Assembly: GCA_050181915.1 (NCBI GenBank)
Contig: JBFXCS010000004.1
Span: forward strand, 1-64,000
Source: JBFXCS01 sp050181915
GTDB lineage: Bacteria; Actinomycetota; Thermoleophilia; Miltoncostaeales; Miltoncostaeaceae
Reading direction: 5' to 3'
DNA: 64,000 bases
Both the position numbers and the translations under genes were made by a program. Under the pieces are notes generated by a model. It was not told the DNA's origin and made no database searches. It worked only from the letters and a program-made list of their open reading frames with translations. Below are positions 1 to 8,057 of the stretch, one piece after another. The first letter of the stretch is position 1; each line of letters begins with the position of its first letter.

Positions 1-914
1 ACCGACAACAAACTCGCCCCCGACCCCGGCACCCGCGACCCCGGCACCGGCGCCATCGACGGCGAGAACACCTCATCCGCCCCACTCACCAACCCCCCAC
101 CATCCAACGGACCAACCCGCGACGGCGGCACCACCACCGGCGACGGCGTCTCGAGCATGCGCTCGGGCCTCTCCAGCCCCGTCATCGGCACGAACGACGT
201 CGAGTCGGGGGGGAGGCCGCCGACGGAGGGCGCCTCGCGCGTGGCCGCCCGCTCGGCGATCGCCGAGGTCGGAGCGGTGGGGCCGCCGAGGCTGGCGGGG
301 CTGACGCCGAGGCCGGCGGGCCCGACGGCGTCGGGCCGGCTCTCGATGCGCGTCGCCGTCGGAGGCGACGCCACGCCGACCGGCGGGTCGGCGCTCTTCG
401 GCACCTTCGGCGCCTCGGGAGCGTCCGGCGTGGTCGGCAGCCCGCCCGGCGACGTGAGGTTCAGGTTGGCCGCGTCGAGCACCGGCTTGAGCTCCTCGAG
501 GATCGTCGAGGGGAGCACGGGCAGCGTCGGCCCGGTCGACGGAGTCGTCGCGGGCGCGGTCGGGGCGGTCGATGCGGGCGGGGTCGCGCCAGAGTCGCCC
601 TGGACGGGCGCCGTGGGCGCGGTCGACGCGGGCGGGGTGGTGGTCGTCGCGGCCGGCGGAGGCGCCGGGTCGGTGACGACCGGAGTGGTCTGCCCGTCCG
701 CGGCCGGGGTCGCCGGGTCGGTGGCCGCCGGGTCCGTGGCGGCCGGGTCGGTGGCGGCCGGGTCCGTGGCCGCCGGGGTCTGCTCCGCGACCGGCGGGTC
801 CTCCACGGCCGTCTGGGCGGCCGCGACGGCCGGGACCAGGAGGGCCAGGAGCAGGGCGGCGATCAACGCGCGAACCCACATGGGGACGCCGGCCGGACTC
901 GCCTGCTGCGTCAT
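1..914 (-). CDS. Secreted Ala/Pro/Thr-rich low-complexity protein, C-terminus outside window
   Basis: The frame is open from ATG 914 to the left edge, giving at least 304 residues with no stop, so the gene is partial. A second in-frame ATG at 881 begins directly at a classical Sec signal peptide: MWVR, a Leu/Ala-rich core, then AAA-Q as the likely cleavage site. The mature part has four AATDP repeats followed by Pro/Thr/Ala-rich linkers; the only less biased stretch is around ILEELKPVLDAANLNL. I recognise no catalytic domain. It looks like an exported or wall-associated stalk or adhesin-like protein. Either ATG could be the start; 881 gives the cleaner signal peptide. It follows the HAD gene on the same strand after 70 bases. 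Confidence 0.7.
   Translation of the reverse strand, partial: MTQQASPAGVPMWVRALIAALLLALLVPAVAAAQTAVEDPPVAEQTPAATDPAATDPAATDPAATDPATPAADGQTTPVVTDPAPPPAATTTTPPASTAPTAPVQGDSGATPPASTAPTAPATTPSTGPTLPVLPSTILEELKPVLDAANLNLTSPGGLPTTPDAPEAPKVPKSADPPVGVASPPTATRIESRPDAVGPAGLGVSPASLGGPTAPTSAIAERAATREAPSVGGLPPDSTSFVPMTGLERPERMLETPSPVVVPPSRVGPLDGGGLVSGADEVFSPSMAPVPGSRVPGSGASLLS
712..771 (-). repeat. Four tandem 15-bp units encoding AATDP
   Basis: Four consecutive 15-bp units, differing at one or two third positions, lie in the frame of the secreted protein and encode AATDP repeats just after the signal peptide. A fifth, partial copy follows. In-frame repetition with silent differences fits a flexible exported linker and a site prone to slippage. 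Confidence 0.85.
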
Positions 915-984
915 GCGTGATGCCACGTGCTGCCCGATCTGGTAGTGCGGAGCGATCGCAAGATACACGGAATGGCTGACGTAA

Positions 985-1668
985 TCACCCCGAACCGAAC
1001 CGATCGTCGCCGTGGACCAGCGCGACCAGCTCGCCGAGGCCGGCGATGCGGGGACACGGCCCGTCCGGATGGGCGCCCGACCGGTCGATCAGAACCGCCC
1101 GGACGGCCGCCCGGCGGGCGCCCAGGCAGTCCCTGTCGGGCAGGTCGCCGCAGTGCAGGGCCCGGGCCGCCGGTACCTCCAGGAGCTCGAGGGCGCGGCG
1201 GAAGATGCGGGGGTCGGGCTTCGACGCCCCGACCGCGGCGCTCGTCACGACGGCGTCGAAGCGGCCCAGCACGCCGAGGCCGTCGAGCACCTCGGGGAGG
1301 GCGTGGTCCCAGTTGCTCACCACCGCCAGGCGCACCCCGAGCGCGGCCAGGCCGTCGAGGGCGGCGACGGCGTCCGGCAGCAGCACGAAGCGCAGGCTCT
1401 CCACCAGCATGGCGGCGAGCCGCTCCGGCGGGGGCACGTCCGGGCCCAGCACCCCGGCCAGCACGCCCGCGCACTCGCGCCGCAGGGCGGCCAGGCTCTC
1501 CGGGTCGCGGCCCCGGTCGTGGTTGGCGCGGTAGTGGAGGACCTCCGCTCGCAGGGCCGCCCGCACCCGCTCGGCGGGATGGCGATGGCCCGCGGCGGCC
1601 AGCGCGGCGCCCAGCAGCGGCGCCGGCGGCTCGAGGGTGAGCAGGGTGCCGTAGGCGTCCAGCAGCAC
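985..1668 (-). CDS. HAD-superfamily hydrolase, haloacid-dehalogenase-like
   Basis: Soluble 227-residue protein with the four HAD motifs in order. Motif I is LLDAYGTLL, with Asp as the nucleophile and Tyr in place of the second Asp as in the 2-haloacid dehalogenase branch. Motif II Ser is in VVSNWD, motif III Lys in GASKPDPRIF, and motif IV acids are in HCGDLPDRD. An alpha-helical cap lies between motifs I and II. The natural substrate cannot be told; a small phosphomonoester or phosphoglycolate-like compound is usual for the family. The GTG at 1668 leaves only three residues before the nucleophile, which is tight. The frame continues upstream through GVEAV without another standard start, so the true start is uncertain. 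Confidence 0.85.
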   Translation of the reverse strand: MLLDAYGTLLTLEPPAPLLGAALAAAGHRHPAERVRAALRAEVLHYRANHDRGRDPESLAALRRECAGVLAGVLGPDVPPPERLAAMLVESLRFVLLPDAVAALDGLAALGVRLAVVSNWDHALPEVLDGLGVLGRFDAVVTSAAVGASKPDPRIFRRALELLEVPAARALHCGDLPDRDCLGARRAAVRAVLIDRSGAHPDGPCPRIAGLGELVALVHGDDRFGSG

Positions 1669-1722
1669 CGCCTCGACCCCGCCGCCCGACCCCCGGTGTA
1701 CGGGATCCTGACCGGCCGGGGC

Positions 1723-1728
1723 TATAAT
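1723..1728 (+). promoter_or_regulatory. Perfect TATAAT -10 element inside a short inverted repeat
   Basis: TATAAT lies 34 bases upstream of the GTG at 1762 and is flanked by the arms GGCCGGG and CCCGGCC. No convincing -35 hexamer is seen. A perfect AT-only hexamer is rare in this composition, so it is a good candidate promoter for the 1762 gene and the penicillin-binding protein behind it. The flanking repeat could be an operator. Confidence 0.5.
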
Positions 1729-1761
1729 CCCGGCCGCCGTGCGGTGAGGGGAGGCAGCGTG

Positions 1762-2244
1762 GTGCGTGGCAGGCGCGGCCGCATCATCCTCTCGCTGGTC
1801 GTCGTACTGGTCGCGGCGGCCGCCTTCGTGCCGGCCTTCATCGCGGAGCACTACGCGAGTGGGCCGGGAGGCGCGGAGGTCGGGCGTGCGAGAGTCGATC
1901 GCGGATGGGAGTTCATCTATCACGCCGTTCGCCTGTCCCGGGGAGCGAAGTACGACACCGAGGGATCGGCGCTCACTCGCGCGCGGACGATCTGGTCGGG
2001 GACGGTCACGGCCCGCTCCGTGCGGCTCGTCTACATGGACGCCCGCCCGTTCCGCGTGCCCGTGCCCGACGGCGGCACCCGGCCGCGCCCGGCGCGCCGC
2101 GTCGCGACGCCGGCGTCGCGGCTGGGCTGGGTGGTCACCGGCACCGTCGCCGGGGGGCCGCCGCAGATGATCGGCCTGATCGACTACCACTCGGGCCGCA
2201 CCGCCTGGAACATCCGCCCCCTGCCTAGGCCGGGCGCCCGATGA
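1762..2244 (+). CDS. Small membrane-anchored protein of unknown function upstream of PBP1A
   Basis: Protein of 160 residues with a basic N-terminus (RGRRGR), one hydrophobic segment at about residues 8-26 acting as an uncleaved anchor or signal, and a soluble domain containing RGWEFIYHAVRLSRGAKYD. A later stretch, PPQMIGLIDYHSG, is predicted extracytoplasmic. I recognise no family. The GTG at 1762 is chosen because GGGGAGG (1748-1754) sits seven bases upstream; GTG 1759 and 1744 are alternatives. The stop overlaps the next start (ATGA), so it is translated together with the class A penicillin-binding protein and may assist it or the cell wall. Confidence 0.7.
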   Translation: MRGRRGRIILSLVVVLVAAAAFVPAFIAEHYASGPGGAEVGRARVDRGWEFIYHAVRLSRGAKYDTEGSALTRARTIWSGTVTARSVRLVYMDARPFRVPVPDGGTRPRPARRVATPASRLGWVVTGTVAGGPPQMIGLIDYHSGRTAWNIRPLPRPGAR

Positions 2245-4415
2245 GCGACCTGCGCCGCCGGCGCCTGCAGAAGCGCCGCCTCTCGCACCGCCGCAAGGTG
2301 CGCCTGGGCCTGATCGTCGGCGGCCTGATCGCCGCCCTGGTGGGCGGCACCATCCTGGTGTCCGCGCTGGCGGTGAACTCGGTGATCGACAACCTCGAGG
2401 CCCAGGGGCTCGGCAACCCGCGGCCGCTGGGGCAGAACACGCGCATCTACGACAAGGACGGGCGGCAGCTCGGCATCGTCTCGAGCACCACCAACCGCAC
2501 GCCGGTGTCGAGCGGGGTGATCCCCCAGGTCCTCAAGGACGCCACCGTGGCGATCGAGGACAAGCGCTTCTACAACCACGACGGCGTCGACTACTACCGG
2601 CTGGTGGGAGCCGCCTTCCGCGACCTGCAGCACGGCTCCAGCCGGCAGGGCGGCAGCACCATCACCATGCAGCTGGTGAAGAACCTCTACGACCCGGCGC
2701 GCGGCGCGCGGCAGGCCGACCTCGAGAAGAAGATCGAGGAGACCTACCTCGCGGTGCAGTACGAGAAGAAGTACACGAAGGACCAGATCCTCACCCAGTA
2801 CCTGAACGGCGTCTTCTACGGCCAGAACGCCGTGGGCGTGCAGGCCGCCTCGCTCACCTACTTCAGGACCGGGGTGCACAAGCTCACGCTGCCCCAGGCG
2901 GCGCTGCTGGCCGGGCTCCCCCAGGCGCCCTCCGCGTACAACCCGTTCGCCTACCCCGAGGCGGCGAAGAAGCGGCGCAACACGGTGATCGACCAGATGG
3001 CCGACCAGGGCTTCATCACCCGGGAGCGGGCCGAGCGGGCCAAGAAGTCCGGCCTGGACCTGAAGCGCGGCAACGCCTACTCGAAGCGGCGCGAGGACTA
3101 CTTCTTCGAGTACGTCCGCCAGTGGCTGATCGACAAGTACGGCGAGAAGGAGGTCCAGCGCGGCGGGTTCAAGGTCTACACCACCATCGACCCCAAGGCG
3201 CAGCAGGCGGCCCGCACGGCGATGAGCGAGTCGGGCCTGCCCGGGCCGGCGGCCGCGGTGGTCATGCTCGACAGCAGGACGGGGTACATCCGGGCGATGG
3301 CCTCGAACCAGACCTACAGCGCCGACAACCAGTTCAACGTCGCCGCCCAGGCCCTGCGCCAGTCCGGCTCGACCTTCAAGACCTTCGTGCTCGCCACCGC
3401 GATCAAGCAGAAGATCAACCCGTACAACACCTACTACGAGAGCAAGGCGCTGCACATCGACGACTCGAAGTACGGGCTGATCACCACGCCGAACTACGGC
3501 GGCTCGTACCGCGGAGTGGTCTCGGTGGCCCAGGGGACGCTGTCGTCGGACAACGCCGTCTACCAGCAGCTGTCGCTGGACGTGAAGCCGACCGAGATCA
3601 TCAAGACCGCCTACGAGATGGGCATCCCGAAGTCGCGCAAGCTGCCGAACGTGGCCAACGTGGGGCTCGGCACCGGCTCGGTCACGCCGCTCGACATGGC
3701 CACCGCGTACGCGCCGCTCTCGAACGGCGGGTCCCGGGTCGAGCCCCTGGCCATCTCCAAGATCGTGCGGCCCAACGGCAAGGTCGAGAACTTCAAGCCG
3801 CGGCGCCACAAGGTGCTCACCGACGGCCAGGCCTACGAGGTGACCCGCATCCTCGAGGACAACATCCAGGGCGGCACGGGCACCGGCGCGCGCATCAGCG
3901 TGCCCGCGGCGGGAAAGACGGGCACGACGGACAACTACGAGAACGCATGGTTCGTGGGATACACGCCGGAGCTCTCGACGGCCGTCTGGATGGGGTACGA
4001 GAACAACACGCCGATGCCGGGCGTCAGCGGCGGCAGCTACCCGGCCTCGATCTGGGGCAACTTCATGGGCCGGATCGTCTCGCTGCCCCAGTACGCGGGC
4101 TCCGGATCCTTCCCGCTGCCGACCGAGCCGGTGTCGTGGGCGCCGTTCTCCAGCCAGTTCACCCGCGCGGCGGCCGAGGCGCGGGCGGCGTCGGCGGCGG
4201 CCGCCGCGTCCAGCCGCGCCGAGCCGGAGGAGCCCACGAGCTCGACGCCCCAGGAGCCGCCCCCGCTCTCCCAGCCCGCCCAGCCCCCGGTGACGCCTCC
4301 GGTGACCCCGACCCCGACGCCCACCCCGACACCGACGCCCACCCCGACACCGACGCCCACCCCGTCGCCCGCGCCGGCGCCGGTCCCGGCGCCGCCGGTC
4401 TCCACGACCCCCTGA
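2241..4415 (+). CDS. Class A penicillin-binding protein (PBP1A-type transglycosylase/transpeptidase)
   Basis: Bifunctional peptidoglycan synthase of 724 residues. A basic cytoplasmic tail and one membrane anchor (about 20-45) precede the GT51 glycosyltransferase domain, with the catalytic Glu at 106 in AIEDKRFYNHDGV and the QGGSTITMQLVKN motif. The transpeptidase domain has the Ser nucleophile in S377-TFK380, SDN at 436-438 and KTG at 559-561, so both activities look intact. The C-terminus is an extracytoplasmic Pro/Thr/Ala-rich tail with PT dipeptide repeats. The start ATG overlaps the stop of the small anchored protein. It polymerises lipid II and crosslinks stem peptides at the outer face of the membrane. 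Confidence 0.95.
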   Translation: MSDLRRRRLQKRRLSHRRKVRLGLIVGGLIAALVGGTILVSALAVNSVIDNLEAQGLGNPRPLGQNTRIYDKDGRQLGIVSSTTNRTPVSSGVIPQVLKDATVAIEDKRFYNHDGVDYYRLVGAAFRDLQHGSSRQGGSTITMQLVKNLYDPARGARQADLEKKIEETYLAVQYEKKYTKDQILTQYLNGVFYGQNAVGVQAASLTYFRTGVHKLTLPQAALLAGLPQAPSAYNPFAYPEAAKKRRNTVIDQMADQGFITRERAERAKKSGLDLKRGNAYSKRREDYFFEYVRQWLIDKYGEKEVQRGGFKVYTTIDPKAQQAARTAMSESGLPGPAAAVVMLDSRTGYIRAMASNQTYSADNQFNVAAQALRQSGSTFKTFVLATAIKQKINPYNTYYESKALHIDDSKYGLITTPNYGGSYRGVVSVAQGTLSSDNAVYQQLSLDVKPTEIIKTAYEMGIPKSRKLPNVANVGLGTGSVTPLDMATAYAPLSNGGSRVEPLAISKIVRPNGKVENFKPRRHKVLTDGQAYEVTRILEDNIQGGTGTGARISVPAAGKTGTTDNYENAWFVGYTPELSTAVWMGYENNTPMPGVSGGSYPASIWGNFMGRIVSLPQYAGSGSFPLPTEPVSWAPFSSQFTRAAAEARAASAAAAASSRAEPEEPTSSTPQEPPPLSQPAQPPVTPPVTPTPTPTPTPTPTPTPTPTPSPAPAPVPAPPVSTTP
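4317..4366 (+). repeat. 18-bp tandem repeat encoding Pro-Thr dipeptides
   Basis: Two complete identical 18-bp units and a third partial unit run in frame near the 3' end of the penicillin-binding protein gene and encode a PT-rich tail. Such tails are common spacers in actinobacterial wall enzymes; the identical copies make the length likely to vary between strains. Confidence 0.85.
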
Positions 4416-4431
4416 TCGGCGAGCGGTGAGG

Positions 4432-6174
4432 ATGCCGACGGCGCGCGCGTGGACGATGCGGGCGTTGCGCGCGGCCGGGCGGCCGCTGGGCGCCGGCGCG
4501 GTCGCGGCCGCGCTCACCCTGCTGCTGATGCTGTTCGGGCCACCGGGCGGCGACCAGGCGGCCCACCTCTACCTCACCCAGTCGTGGCGCGATCACGGCT
4601 GGCAGCTGTGGGACAACTTCTGGTACTCGGGCCGCTACGCGCAGGTGAACTACAGCCTGCTCTTCTATCCGGTCGCCGCCCTGCTCGGGCTGACGACCGC
4701 GGTCGTGGCCTCGTGCGGCGGCGCCGCGGCCGCCTTCGCGGCGCTGGTGCGGCGCCGCTGGCCGTCGCTGGCCACCGGCCCCGCCGCGGCCTTCGCGGTC
4801 GTGCTGCCGCTGGGCGTCGTGGCCGGCACCTACCCGTTCCTGATGGGGCTGGCGTGCGCCCTCGGCGCGCTGGTCGCCGTCGCCGCCGGCCGCCGCGGCG
4901 CGGCGTTCTGCTGCGTGCTGCTCACCGCGCTCGCCCACCCCCTGGCGCTCGCCTTCCTGATCGTCGTGCTCGGCGCGGTCGCGGCGACCACCCGGGGCTG
5001 GTGGCGGCGGCGATCGAACCTCTGGCTCGCGGCGGGCATCGCCGCCGTCGCCGGAGCCCAGGGCGTGCTGCTGCGCGGGTTCGCCTCGAACGACGCGCAG
5101 TACCCCTTCGACCCCAAGGACGCGCTGGCCATCGCGGGCTTCTGCGCCGCGGGGCTGCTGCTCACCCGCGGCCTGCCCGACCAGCGGTCGCTGCGGGCCA
5201 TCTTCGTGGGCTACGGCGCCCTCGCCGCGGTCGCGTTCTCCCTCTCGTCCCCGATCGGCGGCAACGCCGTGCGCCTGCTGCTCCTGATGGGCGCGCCCCT
5301 GCTGCTGCTGCCGCTGGCGGCGCGCGGCTTCCGGCCGCGGGCCATCACCGCGATCTGCATGCTGGGGGTGCTGATGTGGCAGGCCATCCCCGCCGTGGCG
5401 GGCTGGCGCACCGCCACCGAGTCGCGCGCCCAGCACGCCGACTTCTGGTACCCGGTCATCGCCTTCCTCGGCGCGCACGGCGACGAGAACCACCGGGTGC
5501 AGGTGGTCGCGACGGCCGACAACTGGGAGGCGTACTACCTCGCCAAGCGCGGCGTGCCGCTGGCCCGCGGCTGGTTCCGCCAGGACGACTTCCCCGCCAA
5601 CGCCGCGCTCTACGAGAACCTCACCCCCGCGAGCTACCGGGCGTGGCTGCGGCGCATCGGCGTGCGGTACGTGTTCCTGCCGGACGACCCGCTCGACTAC
5701 AGCGCCCAGAACGAGGCGGCGCTGCTGCGCTCCGGCCGGTCCGGGCTGCGGATGGTGGAGCGCGTGGGCGGCTGGACGATCTACGAGCTGCCCGACGCGA
5801 CGCCGATCGCGACGCCCGCGAAGGACATCACCATCCTCCACCTCACCTCCAGCACCGTGACCCTGCGCGCCGACGCGCCCGGCATCTACCGGCTGCGGCT
5901 CAGCTACACGCCCTACTGGCGGGTGGCGAGCGGCGCGGCCTGCGCGGCGCCGCGCAGCCCGTGGGGCACCGAGCTGCGCGTCACCCAGCCCGGCGTGGTG
6001 CAGCTGTCGTTCGACGTCCGCTTCGGGACGTTCGTCGGCGCCGTGCTGGGCAGCGAGGGCGGGTGCTCCCAGGCGCCCTACGGACCGGCGGTGCCCTGGG
6101 CCGACTCGACCCGCGCCGCGGGGCCGCCCGCTCCCCTGCCCCCGCCGGCGGCCGAGGACGCCGACGCCCGGTAG
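4432..6174 (+). CDS. Polytopic membrane protein, GT-C glycosyltransferase-like
   Basis: Protein of 580 residues with about ten hydrophobic segments in the first 330 residues and a soluble extracytoplasmic C-terminal part. The first loop after TM1 contains PPGGDQAAHLYL with an acidic residue where GT-C enzymes place the catalytic Asp, followed by WYSGRYAQVNYS. The C-terminal region (YVFLPDDPLDYS, WTIYELPD, then a beta-rich end) resembles the periplasmic domains of membrane mannosyltransferase-like proteins. It probably transfers a sugar from a polyprenyl phosphate donor, but the family is not certain. ATG 4432 lies 16 bases after the penicillin-binding protein stop; a GTG at 4426 is an alternative. 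It is convergent with the next gene, ten bases apart. Confidence 0.65.
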   Translation: MPTARAWTMRALRAAGRPLGAGAVAAALTLLLMLFGPPGGDQAAHLYLTQSWRDHGWQLWDNFWYSGRYAQVNYSLLFYPVAALLGLTTAVVASCGGAAAAFAALVRRRWPSLATGPAAAFAVVLPLGVVAGTYPFLMGLACALGALVAVAAGRRGAAFCCVLLTALAHPLALAFLIVVLGAVAATTRGWWRRRSNLWLAAGIAAVAGAQGVLLRGFASNDAQYPFDPKDALAIAGFCAAGLLLTRGLPDQRSLRAIFVGYGALAAVAFSLSSPIGGNAVRLLLLMGAPLLLLPLAARGFRPRAITAICMLGVLMWQAIPAVAGWRTATESRAQHADFWYPVIAFLGAHGDENHRVQVVATADNWEAYYLAKRGVPLARGWFRQDDFPANAALYENLTPASYRAWLRRIGVRYVFLPDDPLDYSAQNEAALLRSGRSGLRMVERVGGWTIYELPDATPIATPAKDITILHLTSSTVTLRADAPGIYRLRLSYTPYWRVASGAACAAPRSPWGTELRVTQPGVVQLSFDVRFGTFVGAVLGSEGGCSQAPYGPAVPWADSTRAAGPPAPLPPPAAEDADAR

Positions 6175-6183
6175 GCGCGCGGC

Positions 6184-7059
6184 TTAGGCCGCGCGCCAGA
6201 TGCGATCGTCGCCGACCGGCGTGGCGGTCGCCCGGCCCTCGGCCACCAGGCCCAGCAGCGCCGCCTCGGCGGCCGGTCGGTCGGGGGCGTCGTTGCCCTC
6301 CACCAGCAGCTGGGTGACCTCCTGCGTGGTGAGCCCCTCCGGGAAGCGCGCCAGCAGCTGCGCCGGATCGGCCGGGGCGGCCCTCCGCTCGAGCGCGGGG
6401 TCGAGGTTGGCGATCAGCACGTCGTAGGCCTCGACCGTCTGCCACCCGCCGGCCACGAGCCGCAGCCCGTCGCGCTCCAGCACCAGCGACGGCGCGGTGA
6501 AACGCTCCGGCCCGTCGGTGGCGGCGGTCTTGCCCTGGAGCGAGGCCGCCGTGCCGGCGGCCGAGCGCGCCTCGTCCCGGTCCCGCAGGTACGCCCGCTC
6601 CACCTCCGGGTCGTCGATCCGCGCGACGACCGCGGCGGCGTCGAGGCCAGGGACGGTCGACAGCGCGGCGCGCAGGTCGTCGTCGTCGTCGAGGATCGCG
6701 CCGGTGGTGAAGTTGGCGAGCTGCAGCGCCCGCAGCGCATCCCACTCGGCGCCGGGCGCGGCGAGGCGCGCCGCCACGACCGCCCGGCACGCCCGGCCGG
6801 TGCCGGACAGGCGCGCCTTCGGCTCCAGCGAGAAGGGCATGCCGAAGCGGCGGCGGAACTCGGCGTGCCCCCGCAGCATGCGGCCCGGCGTGTAGCCGGC
6901 GGCCGCGTAGCGCCCGGGCCCCTCGGCCAGGCCGATCACCACCAGCCGCCAGTCGAGCTGGTCGCCGTAGCGCCACCGCAGCACCCGCAGCGCCGGGATG
7001 GCCGAGTAGGCCCACGGGCAGCCCGGATCGGTGTGGAGGATGGCGGCGAGGCGGGCGAT
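6184..7059 (-). CDS. DsbA-like thioredoxin-fold protein, single-Cys CPWA motif
   Basis: The frame encodes HTDPGCPWAYSAIP at its N-terminus followed by a helical insertion and a second thioredoxin half, as in DsbA/FrnE and mycothiol-dependent nitroreductase-like proteins. The active-site pattern is C-P-W-A, so only the first Cys is kept, suggesting a mono-thiol or mycothiol-linked role rather than disulfide exchange. The start is a problem: a TAG at 7069-7071 closes the frame, and no ATG, GTG or TTG lies between it and the motif. The first standard start (GTG 6984) would delete the active site. I place the start at ATC 7059; it lies six bases after TAGCCT, which could be a -10 element. A sequencing error is the alternative. 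Confidence 0.65.
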   Translation of the reverse strand: MARLAAILHTDPGCPWAYSAIPALRVLRWRYGDQLDWRLVVIGLAEGPGRYAAAGYTPGRMLRGHAEFRRRFGMPFSLEPKARLSGTGRACRAVVAARLAAPGAEWDALRALQLANFTTGAILDDDDDLRAALSTVPGLDAAAVVARIDDPEVERAYLRDRDEARSAAGTAASLQGKTAATDGPERFTAPSLVLERDGLRLVAGGWQTVEAYDVLIANLDPALERRAAPADPAQLLARFPEGLTTQEVTQLLVEGNDAPDRPAAEAALLGLVAEGRATATPVGDDRIWRAA

Positions 7060-7210
7060 GACCGGAGGCTAGGACACCCCGGCCGCCGGACGCCCCGGGC
7101 GGCGTTTCACGGGATGGGACATGCCGGCTATGGCCCGCCGCGGGGTCGGCGTGTTCTGATGCCGGGCGCGCGGAGAAATCGCCAGATTCACCGAACGAGA
7201 CAGGAGTGTC

Positions 7211-8008
7211 GTGCCCACATCCTCAGATGCCCGCGGCTGGGCGGCCGGCGCGCTCGCGCTGATCCTCGGCCTGATCATCTTCTGGGTCAGCCTCGCCGAC
7301 AACGGCGACGACGATCCGGCCCCGGTCGCCTCGGCGACCACGACGGAGCAGACGGCCACGGCGCCGGAGGGCTCCGACGCCACCACCGGAACCTCTCCGG
7401 AGATCACCGTGACCCTCCCGCCCGGGGGCCTGCTCGCCGGCCTCGAGGCGGACGGTCGCTTCGGAACGTTCACCGGCCTGCTGCGCGACTCCGGGCTGGA
7501 GTCGCGCCTCGACGGTCCCGGCCCCTACACCGTCCTCGCACCCACCGACGACGCCCTGGCCGCCGTGCCCGCGGCGGACCTGGCCGCGCTGGAGGCCGAC
7601 CCCGGCCGGCTGCGGCAGACGCTGCTGGGCCACATCGTGGCCGGCGGCGCGTCGCCGGCCACGCTGGCCGACGGCGACACGCTGCCGACGCTCGCGGGCA
7701 CGAGCGTGACCGTCGCCGAGCGGGACGGGACGATCAGCGTCAACGGCGTCGACCTCGACGGGTCGCCGCCCCTCGCGACCGACGACGGCGGGAGCATCGT
7801 CGCCCTCGCGGGGCTCATCACGACGACCGGCCCGAAGGTGACGACCGGCCAGGGCCTCAGATCAGGCATCGCCGGCGACTACGGCCCCTGGCGCCACCGC
7901 GCCTGGCGCGACCGCGTGCTGGCCCGCCTGAGCCCCGACGTGGCCGCCCGCGCCCGGCCGCTCGACGACTTCAAGGGCGGCTTCGGCATCCGCATCGGGC
8001 CGGGCTGA
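7211..8008 (+). CDS. Membrane-anchored fasciclin-domain protein
   Basis: Protein of 265 residues. One N-terminal hydrophobic segment (about 10-28, GALALILGLIIFWVSL) anchors it, followed by a Thr/Ala-rich linker. A fasciclin/BIgH3 domain then spans about 80-205 with the hallmark blocks FTGLLRDSGLESRL, GPYTVLAPTDDAL and LLGHIVAGG. A C-terminal segment of about 55 residues, rich in Arg and Trp, ends in FKGGFGIRIGPG and is not part of the fold. Fasciclin domains mediate surface adhesion or polymer binding. GTG 7211 is supported by AGGAG seven bases upstream. The gene ends against a strong hairpin shared with the convergent neighbour. Confidence 0.85.
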   Translation: MPTSSDARGWAAGALALILGLIIFWVSLADNGDDDPAPVASATTTEQTATAPEGSDATTGTSPEITVTLPPGGLLAGLEADGRFGTFTGLLRDSGLESRLDGPGPYTVLAPTDDALAAVPAADLAALEADPGRLRQTLLGHIVAGGASPATLADGDTLPTLAGTSVTVAERDGTISVNGVDLDGSPPLATDDGGSIVALAGLITTTGPKVTTGQGLRSGIAGDYGPWRHRAWRDRVLARLSPDVAARARPLDDFKGGFGIRIGPG

Positions 8009-8019
8009 TCTCACCGGCC

Positions 8020-8057
8020 GCCGCGGGTCGGGTCGCTAAGGAGGCCCGACCCGCGGC
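8020..8057. terminator. Bidirectional hairpin terminator between convergent genes
   Basis: Two perfect 13-base arms (8020-8032 and 8045-8057, core CCGCGGGTCGGG) enclose a 12-base loop. There is no T tract, as is common for GC-rich actinobacterial terminators. It lies 12 bases after the fasciclin stop and overlaps the last codons of the minus-strand membrane protein, so it can serve both. Confidence 0.75.

Noticed and set aside
4317..4366. Possible CRISPR-like array from regular repeats
   Set aside because: Repeats are contiguous, in frame and encode Pro-Thr; there are no spacers. No CRISPR array was seen anywhere in the window.
2184..4517. Very long reading frame on the minus strand opposite the penicillin-binding protein gene
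   Set aside because: It is a GC-driven mirror of a gene with clear catalytic motifs; its translation is Arg/Gly/His-rich low complexity without any domain.
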